Of a DNA stretch of 5,914 bases, positions 1-5,856 are shown in pieces. Position numbers and translations under genes: made by a program. The notes under the pieces were generated by a model. The model saw nothing but the letters and a program-made list of their open reading frames with translations, was not told the origin of the DNA and did no database searches. Within the stretch, counting starts at the first letter, position 1. The number at the start of each line of letters is the position of its first letter. This DNA is from an uncultured Clostridia bacterium (lineage in GTDB: Bacteria > Bacillota > Clostridia > Oscillospirales > CAG-272): the NCBI GenBank assembly GCA_946055715.1, contig CAMGGT010000071.1, positions 1 through 5,914 on the forward strand, written 5' to 3'.

Positions 1-69
1 AATGACAGAGAAAGTGGCAAAATTGCAAGGAAATGCAAGGGTTCTTACTGCGACAGCCCCAAAAGTTGA
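1..69 (+). CDS. possible 3' end of a gene truncated by the window edge
   Basis: Reading from base 1, the frame gives 22 codons ending in ...KCKGSYCDSPKS and a TGA at 67-69. The stop lies about 14-20 bases before the strong hairpin terminator at 83-134, which is where the end of a rightward gene would be expected. The peptide is basic and has two cysteines, but it is too short to assign to a family. The 49-60 segment inside it resembles an insertion-sequence end, so this could be the tail of a transposase or not a gene at all. The alternative frame starting at base 2 runs through the terminator and antisense to gtrA, and looks spurious. Confidence 0.25.
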   Translation, partial: NDRESGKIARKCKGSYCDSPKS

Positions 70-82
70 CAGCCACATGACA

Positions 83-134
83 GCAAAACAGAGCGCAACC
101 GCTTTTTCTTATGGGCGGTTGCGCTCTGCTTTTT
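83..134. terminator. bidirectional intrinsic terminator
   Basis: A perfect 14-bp stem is formed by CAGAGCGCAACCGC (89-102) and GCGGTTGCGCTCTG (115-128), with a 12-base loop. On the plus strand the stem is followed by CTTTTT (129-134). On the minus strand the A-tract at 85-88 becomes a TTTT tail, so the element can work in both directions. It lies about 50 bases past the gtrA stop codon, so it most likely ends the gtrA transcript as well as any gene entering from the left. Confidence 0.85.
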
Positions 135-184
135 GCAGTGCATTGGTTTGCCTTGGCGTTTGCCTGCGGCTTGGATATGCCTCT

Positions 185-883
185 TTATTCTGCTTTGTCC
201 TCTTTGGGCGCATTATCGTTTTCCGGCATCTCGCCACTCACGGGCTCATTGCCGTTTTGAGTTGCGTTCTCATTCTCTGGTGCGTTGTCGTTTGCGGGGT
301 TGACTGCAGTTTCGGGGGCGCGGTTGCCTTCAGGCAGGGGCGCACCACTCTCTTCACCCGCGCACTCTTCTTGCGGCCGGGGAGGGGCATCCGCCTTCTT
401 TTTGCGGCGGAAGGAGACAAATTTAGAGAAGAAATAGTTGGCCACGATCACGGCCACCGCCACCAGCGCTTTCGCCAGAACATCGTCCATTTTCAGCCAC
501 AAAATCAAACCTGTTGGCACGAAATTTTCAAAAACCCCCGACGCCAGACGCATAAAAACGAAGGAGCAAAACTGCCAGAGCAGGCGTTTGCCGCCCTCGC
601 GATCCTCAAAAACGCAGAGTTTGTTGACCACGAAGGCAAACACCACGGCCGCCGCCCATGCGCACCAGTTGGAGAGCAGGGTCACGCCTGCCTCGTTTTC
701 GGCAAACGCTCCCCGCAGGATCAGGCGCGTGAGCAGCAGATACACCGCAAAATTGACCGCGGTGGTCAGCACGCCGAAGAAGGCATACCACAACAATTCT
801 TCCAGACGGTCATAGAGCGCCGCAAGCTTTTGCGGCAGAATTTTGTGCAGGACGGCTTTGATGCGGGCTTTGATGGCGTTCAT
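185..883 (-). CDS. GtrA-like membrane protein with a long acidic low-complexity tail
   Basis: The product is 232 aa. Residues about 30-160 look like a GtrA-family domain with four membrane segments (about 33-52, 68-88, 104-128 and 137-156), a VVNKLCVF stretch near 85-92, and the typical ending NYFFSKFVSFRRKKK at 149-163. GtrA-like proteins are thought to move or present polyprenyl-linked sugars across the membrane for cell-surface glycan modification; the substrate here is unknown. The N-terminal 30 residues are basic and amphipathic. The domain family is usually about 130-150 aa, whereas this protein adds some 69 hydrophilic residues (164-232) rich in Asn, Glu and Pro, with NDNAP repeated at 198-202 and 222-226. 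The ATG start is supported by AAAGGA (plus-strand 891-896) seven bases upstream. The gene stands alone, divergent from the 1090-5321 operon, with no glycosyltransferase beside it in this window. Confidence 0.85.
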   Translation of the reverse strand: MNAIKARIKAVLHKILPQKLAALYDRLEELLWYAFFGVLTTAVNFAVYLLLTRLILRGAFAENEAGVTLLSNWCAWAAAVVFAFVVNKLCVFEDREGGKRLLWQFCSFVFMRLASGVFENFVPTGLILWLKMDDVLAKALVAVAVIVANYFFSKFVSFRRKKKADAPPRPQEECAGEESGAPLPEGNRAPETAVNPANDNAPENENATQNGNEPVSGEMPENDNAPKEDKAE

Positions 884-915
884 TTTCTTGTCCTTTTCGG
901 CAGGGTGGTGTTTTC

Positions 916-944
916 AGTATAGCACGCCACCCGCGGTTTTGCAA
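916..944 (-). promoter_or_regulatory. promoter for the gtrA-like gene
   Basis: Read on the minus strand, TTGCAA (944-939) is followed by a 17-base spacer and TATACT (921-916). TGC immediately precedes the -10, giving an extended -10 element. The predicted start lies about 25-30 bases before the ATG at 883, leaving room for the AAAGGA ribosome binding site. The -35 matches consensus at four of six positions. Confidence 0.7.
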
Positions 945-992
945 CCGTGTGTCTTGTTTTTGAGAAAAAGAAGGTCGATTTTTCAAAAAATG

Positions 993-1022
993 TTTACAGA
1001 ATCGCTTTGTTTGTGTTATACT
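993..1022 (+). promoter_or_regulatory. main promoter of the 1090-5321 gene cluster
   Basis: TTTACA (993-998) and TATACT (1017-1022) are separated by 18 bases, with TG at 1014-1015 forming an extended -10. Transcription would begin near 1029-1031. That is downstream of the in-frame ATG at 1027, which therefore cannot be the translated start of the first gene. Confidence 0.7.
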
Positions 1023-1027
1023 GAATA

Positions 1028-1036
1028 TGATATACT
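1028..1036 (+). promoter_or_regulatory. possible second, tandem extended -10 element
   Basis: A second TATACT (1031-1036), again preceded by TG (1028-1029) and one base, lies 14 bases after the first -10. A weak -35 candidate, TTGTTT (1007-1012), sits 18 bases upstream. It may give a second start near 1043, or it may be a decoy that pauses polymerase just after initiation at the first promoter. Confidence 0.4.
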
Positions 1037-1076
1037 CCTATAAGTATGTGTCGGCCGCTTACATCGACAGACAGAA

Positions 1077-1084
1077 AGAGAGGA
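1077..1084 (+). promoter_or_regulatory. ribosome binding site that decides the GTG start at 1090
   Basis: AGAGAGGA (1077-1084) is a strong Shine-Dalgarno match ending five bases before GTG at 1090. The upstream in-frame ATG at 1027 has no such site and overlaps promoter sequence. Confidence 0.75.
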
Positions 1085-1089
1085 CGGGC

Positions 1090-2010
1090 GTGTTCGGATA
1101 TGTGAAGCCCTATCCCGGCAACCTGCTTGTCCGGGAGTATGAATACTACCGCGCCGCCTATTGCGGGCTTTGCCGCACGATGCGCAGGCATACCGGCCTG
1201 CTGTCGGCCGCCTCTCTGAGCTATGAACTGCTGCTGCTCGCCCTGGTGCGCATGCTCTACGGCGACCCCACCACCCCCGTCAAACGCCGCCGCTGTCCGC
1301 TTCATCCTCTCAAACGCCGCCCGATCATGGAAGAAAACCCCGCACTGGTCTATGCCGCCCGTATATCGGCCCTGCTTTCGTACTATAAGATCAAGGACGA
1401 CATCAAGGACGACCGCGGCCTCAAACGCCTGGTGGCCTTTTCGGCACAGCCCGTCTTTTCAGGCGCGCGCCGCAAGGCCCGCCTGCCGCGTCTGGATGCC
1501 GACATCGCCGCCTCGTTGCATACTCTCTCACAGTTGGAAGAGGCACGCACCCCCTCGGTTGACGAGTGCGCAGAGGTGTTCGGCGATATGCTGGGCAAGA
1601 TATTTGCCTATGAAATGACGGGCAGCGATGCCCGCGTGACCTACGCCTTCGGGCGCTGTCTCGGCCGCTATATCTACGCCGCCGACGCGGCCGAGGATTA
1701 CGAAAAAGACCGCGCCTCCGGCCGGTTCAACCCCTACTGCGCAATGTGGGGCGGACCACTGACGGCAGAACGCAAGCAGAATATGCACACCGCTCTGTTG
1801 CTGGAACTTCGCGGGTTGGAATCCGCCATGAACCTGCTGCCCGCAGAAGGGCAGGATGCACTCTTCCACATCATTGCCAACACGGTGTGCGAGGGTCTGC
1901 CGGACCGCATCCGCTTTCTGACAGATGACGAAACGGCCACCGCGCAGCCGGCAAAATCACAAGAACAAGTACAAGAAGACCAAACGCCCCCGTCTGACGA
2001 ACGGGCTTGA
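1090..2010 (+). CDS. DUF5685-like protein with a Cys motif and two Asp-rich motifs; function unknown
   Basis: The 306-aa product begins FGYVKPYPGNLLVREYEYYR, followed by YCGLCRTM (24-31) and CPLHPLKR (69-76), the pattern I associate with the clostridial DUF5685 family. C25, C28, C69 and H72 could form a metal site. The rest looks all-helical and soluble, with no signal peptide. Two acidic motifs stand out: DDIKDD at 103-108, which fits DDxxD, and DAAEDYEKD at 199-207, which includes DxxED, followed by RASGRFNPY. Such a pair is reminiscent of class I isoprenoid or squalene/phytoene-type synthases, where it binds magnesium and diphosphate; this is inference, not an established function. The last 30 residues are Gln/Glu/Pro-rich and probably disordered. 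The GTG start is chosen because of its ribosome binding site, because family members start at FGYV as I recall, and because the promoter overlaps the longer start. It is the first gene of the cluster, 30 bases ahead of the J-protein gene. Confidence 0.8.
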   Translation: MFGYVKPYPGNLLVREYEYYRAAYCGLCRTMRRHTGLLSAASLSYELLLLALVRMLYGDPTTPVKRRRCPLHPLKRRPIMEENPALVYAARISALLSYYKIKDDIKDDRGLKRLVAFSAQPVFSGARRKARLPRLDADIAASLHTLSQLEEARTPSVDECAEVFGDMLGKIFAYEMTGSDARVTYAFGRCLGRYIYAADAAEDYEKDRASGRFNPYCAMWGGPLTAERKQNMHTALLLELRGLESAMNLLPAEGQDALFHIIANTVCEGLPDRIRFLTDDETATAQPAKSQEQVQEDQTPPSDERA

Positions 2011-2676
<666 letters not shown>

Positions 2677-2687
2677 AAGCCCGCACC

Positions 2688-3242
2688 ATGAGACAAAAAA
2701 TCAAATCCCTCACCATCGCCTCGGTTTGCGCGGCACTTGGCGTGGTGGTCCTGCTGATCGGCTCCTGGATCGAGATCATGGACCTCACAGCGGTCTTTCT
2801 CGCCTCTCTTTTGGTCGTGTTTGCCATCGAAGAGTTGGGCAGCCCCTGGCAGTACCTGGTGTGGCTGGTGACCTCCGCGCTTGCGCTGTTGCTGTTGGTC
2901 TCTCCCTCCGGCAAATTCTGCGCGTTTGAATACGCGCTGTTCGGCGGGCTGTATCCCATTCTGAAATACCACATAGAAAAACTGCCCCGCACCATCGCGC
3001 GGGTGCTGAAATGCCTTGCCTTCAACCTTCTGTTCGGCCTGATCATGTTTGCCTCCGTCAAGCTCTTTGGGCTGGAAGAGATCACATTACCCGTCATCGG
3101 CACGCTTTCCAAGGGGGGGTATTTCGCCATTTCGTTCATTTTGGGCAACATTGTTTTTGTCGTCTATGACATTTTGCTCACCCGCTTGCTTTTGCTCTAT
3201 CACCGCAGATGGCGCAAGAGGATCGAGCGGTTTCTCAAATAA
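2688..3242 (+). CDS. small multi-pass membrane protein, uncharacterised
   Basis: The 184-aa product is strongly hydrophobic, with segments at about 10-28, 32-49, 54-71, 78-93 (shorter), 105-127 and 143-171, and a very basic end (YHRRWRKRIERFLK). The positive C-terminus and N-terminus (MRQKIK) suggest both ends face the cytoplasm. The layout, including IASVCAALGVVVLLIGSWIE, IEELG and LFGGLYPILKYHIEKL, resembles a family of clostridial membrane proteins loosely similar to ECF-transporter substrate-binding (S) components, but I cannot name a substrate, and no ATPase or T component is nearby. I prefer the ATG at 2688, 11 bases after the J-protein stop. An upstream ATG at 2643 would overlap the J-protein cysteine tail and has no ribosome binding site. 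The site for 2688 is itself weak (GAAAG, 2675-2679), suggesting translational coupling to the J-protein gene. Confidence 0.7.
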   Translation: MRQKIKSLTIASVCAALGVVVLLIGSWIEIMDLTAVFLASLLVVFAIEELGSPWQYLVWLVTSALALLLLVSPSGKFCAFEYALFGGLYPILKYHIEKLPRTIARVLKCLAFNLLFGLIMFASVKLFGLEEITLPVIGTLSKGGYFAISFILGNIVFVVYDILLTRLLLLYHRRWRKRIERFLK

Positions 3243-3272
3243 GAATCGGCGCACGGGCGCTGTATGCATGCC

Positions 3273-3291
3273 GCGGTGGGGCACCGCTTTT
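3273..3291 (+). terminator. weak hairpin with T-run in front of rimO, possible attenuator
   Basis: GCGGTG (3273-3278) and CACCGC (3282-3287) form a 6-bp stem with a GGG loop followed directly by TTTT (3288-3291). It sits between the membrane-protein stop and the rimO ribosome binding site at 3297-3301. It could reduce read-through into rimO-pgsA or simply protect a processed transcript end. The stem and T-run are both short, so full termination is unlikely. Confidence 0.35.
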
Positions 3292-3308
3292 GGCAGAAAG
3301 GTAAAAAC

Positions 3309-4640
3309 ATGACAAAAATCGGATTTATTTCTCTCGGCTGTGCCAAAAACGGCGTAGATACCGAGGTGATGCTGCACAAGTTGGTCTCTGCCGGCTATGA
3401 GATCACGCCGGACGAAACAGAGGCAGATGTCATCGTGGTGAACACCTGCGGCTTCATCGTGCCCGCAAAGCAAGAGTCCATCGACCAGATCCTGGATGTT
3501 GCCCACCTCAAAGAGCAGGGCAGTTGCCGCGGCATCATTGCCACCGGGTGCCTGGTGGAACGCTACCGCGAGCAGGTTTGGGACGAGATGCCGGAGGTGG
3601 ACGCGCTGCTGGGCGTCGGCAGTCTGGACCGCATCACCGAAGCGGTGGAAGCGGTACTGGCCGGCCGCAGGTTCTCGTCTTTTGCCGACAAAGAGGCATC
3701 CCCTCTGGGCGGCGACCGCGTGCTGACCACACCGGAATACACCGCCTATCTCAAGATTGCCGAAGGGTGCGACAACCGTTGCACCTACTGCGCCATCCCT
3801 CTCATCCGCGGGCGCATGCGCTCCCGCACGATCGAAGACATCGTGGCCGAGGCGCAGGAGCTTGAAAAACTGGGCGTCAAAGAACTCAATCTCATCGCGC
3901 AGGACACCTCCCGCTATGGGCTGGACCTGTACGGCGAATATTCCCTCGCGCGGCTGGTGCGCGCCATCTGCGCCGCCACCTCAATCCCGTGGATCCGCCT
4001 GCTGTACCGCTATCCCGACAAGATCACGGATGACCTCCTTGAGGAAATGAAGAACAACCCGCGCCTGCTCCCCTATATGGACATTCCCATTCAGCACATC
4101 TCCGACCACATCCTCACCGCCATGAACCGCCACGGCCTGTCTTCCGTCATCCGCGACGCCATCCGCCGCCTGCGGGAAGCCATCCCGAACATCACCCTGC
4201 GCACGACCGCCATTGTGGGCTTCCCGGGGGAGACAGAAGAGGATTTTGCCGCCCTGTGCGCCTTTTTGCGCGAGGCAAGGTTTGACCGGTTCGGTGCCTT
4301 CACCTACTCGCCCGAAGAAGACACCCCCGCCGCCACTTTTCCGGGTCAGATAGACGAGCAGACCAAGCAGGACCGCTATGACATCCTGATGGCCACCCAA
4401 CTGGAGATCAGCGCAGAGCTGCAACAGGCAAAGGTGGGGCAGACCGTCAAGGTGCTGTGCGAGGGCTTCGACCCGCCCGCAGGCCTGTTTGTCGGCCGCA
4501 GTGCGGCAGACGCCCCGGATGTGGACGGCCGCGTGTTCTTTAGCGCCCCGAGGGGCACCGCCGAGGGCAGTTTTGTGTGGGTGAAGATCACGCAAGCCAT
4601 GGACTATGACCTCATCGGCGAGTATGCCGGTCGGGCTTGA
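3309..4640 (+). CDS. rimO: ribosomal protein S12 (aspartate) methylthiotransferase RimO
   Basis: The 443-aa radical-SAM enzyme adds a methylthio group to the conserved aspartate of ribosomal protein S12. All expected parts are present. The N-terminal methylthiotransferase domain carries C11 (SLGCAKN), C47 (VVNTCGF) and C81 (IATGCL), which bind the auxiliary 4Fe-4S cluster. The radical-SAM CxxxCxxC motif is at C154, C158 and C161 (EGCDNRCTYCAIP). The SAM-domain strands include IAQDTSRYG and VGFPGETEEDF, and a C-terminal TRAM domain covers about 375-440. SLGCAKN and AQDTSRYG favour RimO over the tRNA-modifying relatives MiaB and MtaB. The start at 3309 has AAAGG (3297-3301) seven bases upstream and the canonical MTKIGFISLGCAKN beginning; an ATG at 3264 would add 15 unsupported residues. 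The length is normal. Adjacency to pgsA is common in Firmicutes. Confidence 0.96.
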   Translation: MTKIGFISLGCAKNGVDTEVMLHKLVSAGYEITPDETEADVIVVNTCGFIVPAKQESIDQILDVAHLKEQGSCRGIIATGCLVERYREQVWDEMPEVDALLGVGSLDRITEAVEAVLAGRRFSSFADKEASPLGGDRVLTTPEYTAYLKIAEGCDNRCTYCAIPLIRGRMRSRTIEDIVAEAQELEKLGVKELNLIAQDTSRYGLDLYGEYSLARLVRAICAATSIPWIRLLYRYPDKITDDLLEEMKNNPRLLPYMDIPIQHISDHILTAMNRHGLSSVIRDAIRRLREAIPNITLRTTAIVGFPGETEEDFAALCAFLREARFDRFGAFTYSPEEDTPAATFPGQIDEQTKQDRYDILMATQLEISAELQQAKVGQTVKVLCEGFDPPAGLFVGRSAADAPDVDGRVFFSAPRGTAEGSFVWVKITQAMDYDLIGEYAGRA

Positions 4641-4715
4641 CCCCCATCTCTTCGTCAGACGAAAACTCTTACCTTTACATAGAACGCTGCAAAAAGACGA
4701 AAAGAGGACAGACTG

Positions 4716-5321
4716 ATGAATCGTCGTCAAACCATTCTCAATCTCCCCAACTGTCTCTCATTGCTCCGTATGCTGCTGGTGCCGGCATTTGTCGCCCTGG
4801 TGATCTACCTGCCGGACGACATCGGCCCCTCCGCCTGCCTTTTGCCGGCGGCGGTATTCGGTCTCACGGCGCTGACGGACATGTTGGACGGGATGATCGC
4901 ACGCAAACGCGGTCTTGTGACCGATTTCGGCAAATTTCTCGATCCCCTCGCAGACAAGTTCATGATCTTCGGCGCGTTGGTCGCCATTCTTGTCTCCCCC
5001 CGCTATGCAGAGATCTCGGGCTTCTTCATCTGGGTCACCGTCATCATCATGCTGCGCGAGCTGGGTGTCACCTCCCTGCGGCTGGTGGTCGCCTCCAAAA
5101 AGGTGGTGGTCGCCGCCTCCTTCTTCGGCAAAGCCAAGACCTGCACGCAGATCGCGGGCGTGCTGCTGATTCTGCTGGAACCGCTGTTCGGTTCATTCGG
5201 CGCCACCCACATCATCGCCTATGTGATGATGGCCGCCATGACGGTCGCCACCGTCGGCAGCGGGCTGGACTACCTGCGCTCCTACCTCCCCTACCTTGTC
5301 GGCGACGCCAACGCAGACTGA
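4716..5321 (+). CDS. pgsA: CDP-diacylglycerol--glycerol-3-phosphate 3-phosphatidyltransferase
   Basis: The 201-aa integral membrane enzyme transfers the phosphatidyl group from CDP-diacylglycerol to glycerol 3-phosphate, giving phosphatidylglycerophosphate, the precursor of phosphatidylglycerol and cardiolipin. The N-terminus (LNLPNCLSLLRMLLVP) is the standard PgsA opening. The CDP-alcohol phosphotransferase motif DxxDGxxAR...GxxxDxxxD is complete, with D55, D58, G59, A62, R63, G72, D76 and D80. About six membrane segments follow the usual pattern. Length is typical, and phosphatidylserine synthase is less likely given the LNLPNCLSLLR start and rimO context. AGAGGA (4703-4708) lies seven bases before the ATG. 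It is 75 bases after rimO and is probably the last gene of the operon. The cinA-recA genes that often follow rimO-pgsA in Firmicutes are absent here, since the strand switches. Confidence 0.95.
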   Translation: MNRRQTILNLPNCLSLLRMLLVPAFVALVIYLPDDIGPSACLLPAAVFGLTALTDMLDGMIARKRGLVTDFGKFLDPLADKFMIFGALVAILVSPRYAEISGFFIWVTVIIMLRELGVTSLRLVVASKKVVVAASFFGKAKTCTQIAGVLLILLEPLFGSFGATHIIAYVMMAAMTVATVGSGLDYLRSYLPYLVGDANAD

Positions 5322-5356
5322 CCCAACGGGCAAACCCAAAAGAAAAAAGGAACATC

Positions 5357-5438
5357 TCTCCCCGCCCGCCAGACCCGATCACTGCCTCCCTCCGGGAGGG
5401 AGGGGGACCGCGAAGCGGGGGAAGGAGCCGGCGGGAGA
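5357..5438. repeat. GC-rich compound foldback element, probable interspersed repeat
   Basis: Outer arms TCTCCCCGCC (5357-5366) and GGCGGGAGA (5430-5438) pair with one bulged C. Inside lie a near-perfect palindrome, CCTCCCTCC / GGAGGGAGG (5385-5403), and a small hairpin, CCGC-GAA-GCGG (5408-5418). Elements with this CTCCCTCCGGGAGGGAG plus CCGCGAAGCGGGGGAAGGAG make-up resemble repeats I recall between genes of Oscillospirales; I cannot check copy number here. On the plus strand no T-run follows. On the minus strand a T-rich stretch (complement of 5338-5348) follows after about eight bases, so it might assist termination from the right. Confidence 0.55.
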
Positions 5439-5524
5439 AATGCCAAATAAAACAAATAATATCGCGCCCGCCCTACCATCATCAAAATATCGACTTTCCC
5501 CAATCCATCCAAAAACCAATCTTC

Positions 5525-5573
5525 ACTTCGCCTTCAGGCGAATATCACTATGCAACCACGAGGCGGTTGCACT
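5525..5573. repeat. two tandem hairpins separated by TATCACTA
   Basis: The first hairpin is TTCGCC-TTCA-GGCGAA (5527-5542). The spacer is TATCACTA (5543-5550). The second is TGCAACC, a 7-base loop, GGTTGCA (5551-5571). Similar CACT-type sequence flanks both (CTTCAC before the first, CTT after the second). On the minus strand the first unit reads AGTGATA, hairpin, GTGAAG. The regular hairpin-spacer-hairpin form suggests a short, degenerate member of an interspersed repeat family. Confidence 0.45.
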
Positions 5574-5703
5574 TGGGTGGAAGAAGCCCGCGAAAATTGT
5601 AGCAAAGCATATTGCATTACGCAGCACAAATACAAATCTGCCATCCAATGTCACAGTCATTGCCCGCTTCTTTCTGCACCCCATTTCTTCACTCACTTAC
5701 GAT

Positions 5704-5753
5704 AAAAGTGGCAGTTGCAAATGCGCAAACGCGGATTTGCAACTGCCACTTTT
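5704..5753. terminator. strong bidirectional terminator, 19-bp perfect stem
   Basis: AAAAGTGGCAGTTGCAAAT (5704-5722) pairs perfectly with 5735-5753 around a 12-base loop, which itself contains GCG-CAAA-CGC. The stem ends in an A-tract on one side and a T-tract on the other, so RNA from either strand ends the hairpin with UUUU. It lies between convergent genes: the pgsA operon from the left and the partial gene from the right. Confidence 0.75.
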
Positions 5754-5774
5754 CCTTTGCCAAACAAATCCCGC

Positions 5775-5798
5775 GCGGTAGCCGTTTTCGGCTGCCGC
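5775..5798. repeat. GC-rich hairpin, 10-bp stem
   Basis: GCGGTAGCCG (5775-5784) pairs with CGGCTGCCGC (5789-5798) with one G-T wobble and a TTTT loop. No T-run follows in either direction, so it is not a terminator alone. Confidence 0.5.
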
Positions 5799-5812
5799 TG
5801 TGCTCCTCTTCT

Positions 5813-5833
5813 GTGCGGGGCAAAGCCCCGCAC
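5813..5833. repeat. GC-rich hairpin, 9-bp perfect stem
   Basis: GTGCGGGGC (5813-5821), AAA loop, GCCCCGCAC (5825-5833). It sits 24 bases past the stop codon of the minus-strand gene and would be the first structure in its 3' untranslated RNA. On the minus strand the following bases are AGAAGAGGAG, so it lacks a terminator tail and may instead protect the transcript end. Confidence 0.5.
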
Positions 5834-5856
5834 GAAAGAGCGAAAACGAAGTTGAA

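Larger units (their letters stand above)
5322..5856. other. non-coding spacer rich in foldback structures
   Basis: This 535-base stretch between the pgsA stop and the convergent gene at the right edge has no believable coding frame: the longer frames have no ribosome binding site and run through perfect hairpins. It contains a GC-rich compound repeat (5357-5438), two small hairpins separated by a TATCACTA spacer (5525-5573), an AT-richer stretch without visible structure (about 5580-5700), a 19-bp terminator hairpin (5704-5753), and two further GC-rich hairpins (5775-5798 and 5813-5833). Confidence 0.75.

Noticed and set aside
2..922. Long plus-strand open frame antisense to the gtrA-like gene
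   Set aside because: It runs through a strong terminator hairpin, has no ribosome binding site and no recognisable domain, and lies opposite a gene with a clear family fold and promoter.
4641..4715. Separate promoter for pgsA
   Set aside because: TTTACA at 4674-4679 has no matching -10 at a suitable distance; the small TTCGT-CAG-ACGAA hairpin has no T-run, so co-transcription with rimO is simpler.
3981..4730. 249-codon minus-strand open frame opposite rimO
   Set aside because: It is antisense to strongly conserved rimO codons, with no ribosome binding site or domain; GC-rich genes often leave such frames open.
5291..5512. 73-codon minus-strand open frame over the GC-rich repeat
   Set aside because: Its Pro/Ser/Arg-rich sequence is simply a translation of the palindromic repeat, and it overlaps the end of pgsA.
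5357..5571. CRISPR array or riboswitch in the hairpin-rich spacer
   Set aside because: There are no repeats of equal length with regular unique spacers, and no known aptamer core; the structure is a set of unrelated foldbacks.
4637..5602. 321-codon plus-strand open frame overlapping pgsA
   Set aside because: It is an out-of-frame reading of pgsA with Arg/Pro/His-rich low-complexity sequence; pgsA has the full catalytic motif and a good ribosome binding site.
5580..5700. tRNA or other conserved small RNA gene in the AT-richer part of the spacer
   Set aside because: I found no cloverleaf, T-loop consensus or other family signature.
5296..5781. Open frame across the end of pgsA and the hairpin-rich spacer
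   Set aside because: It begins inside pgsA, crosses several perfect hairpins and a repeat, and encodes a non-globular mixture of residues.
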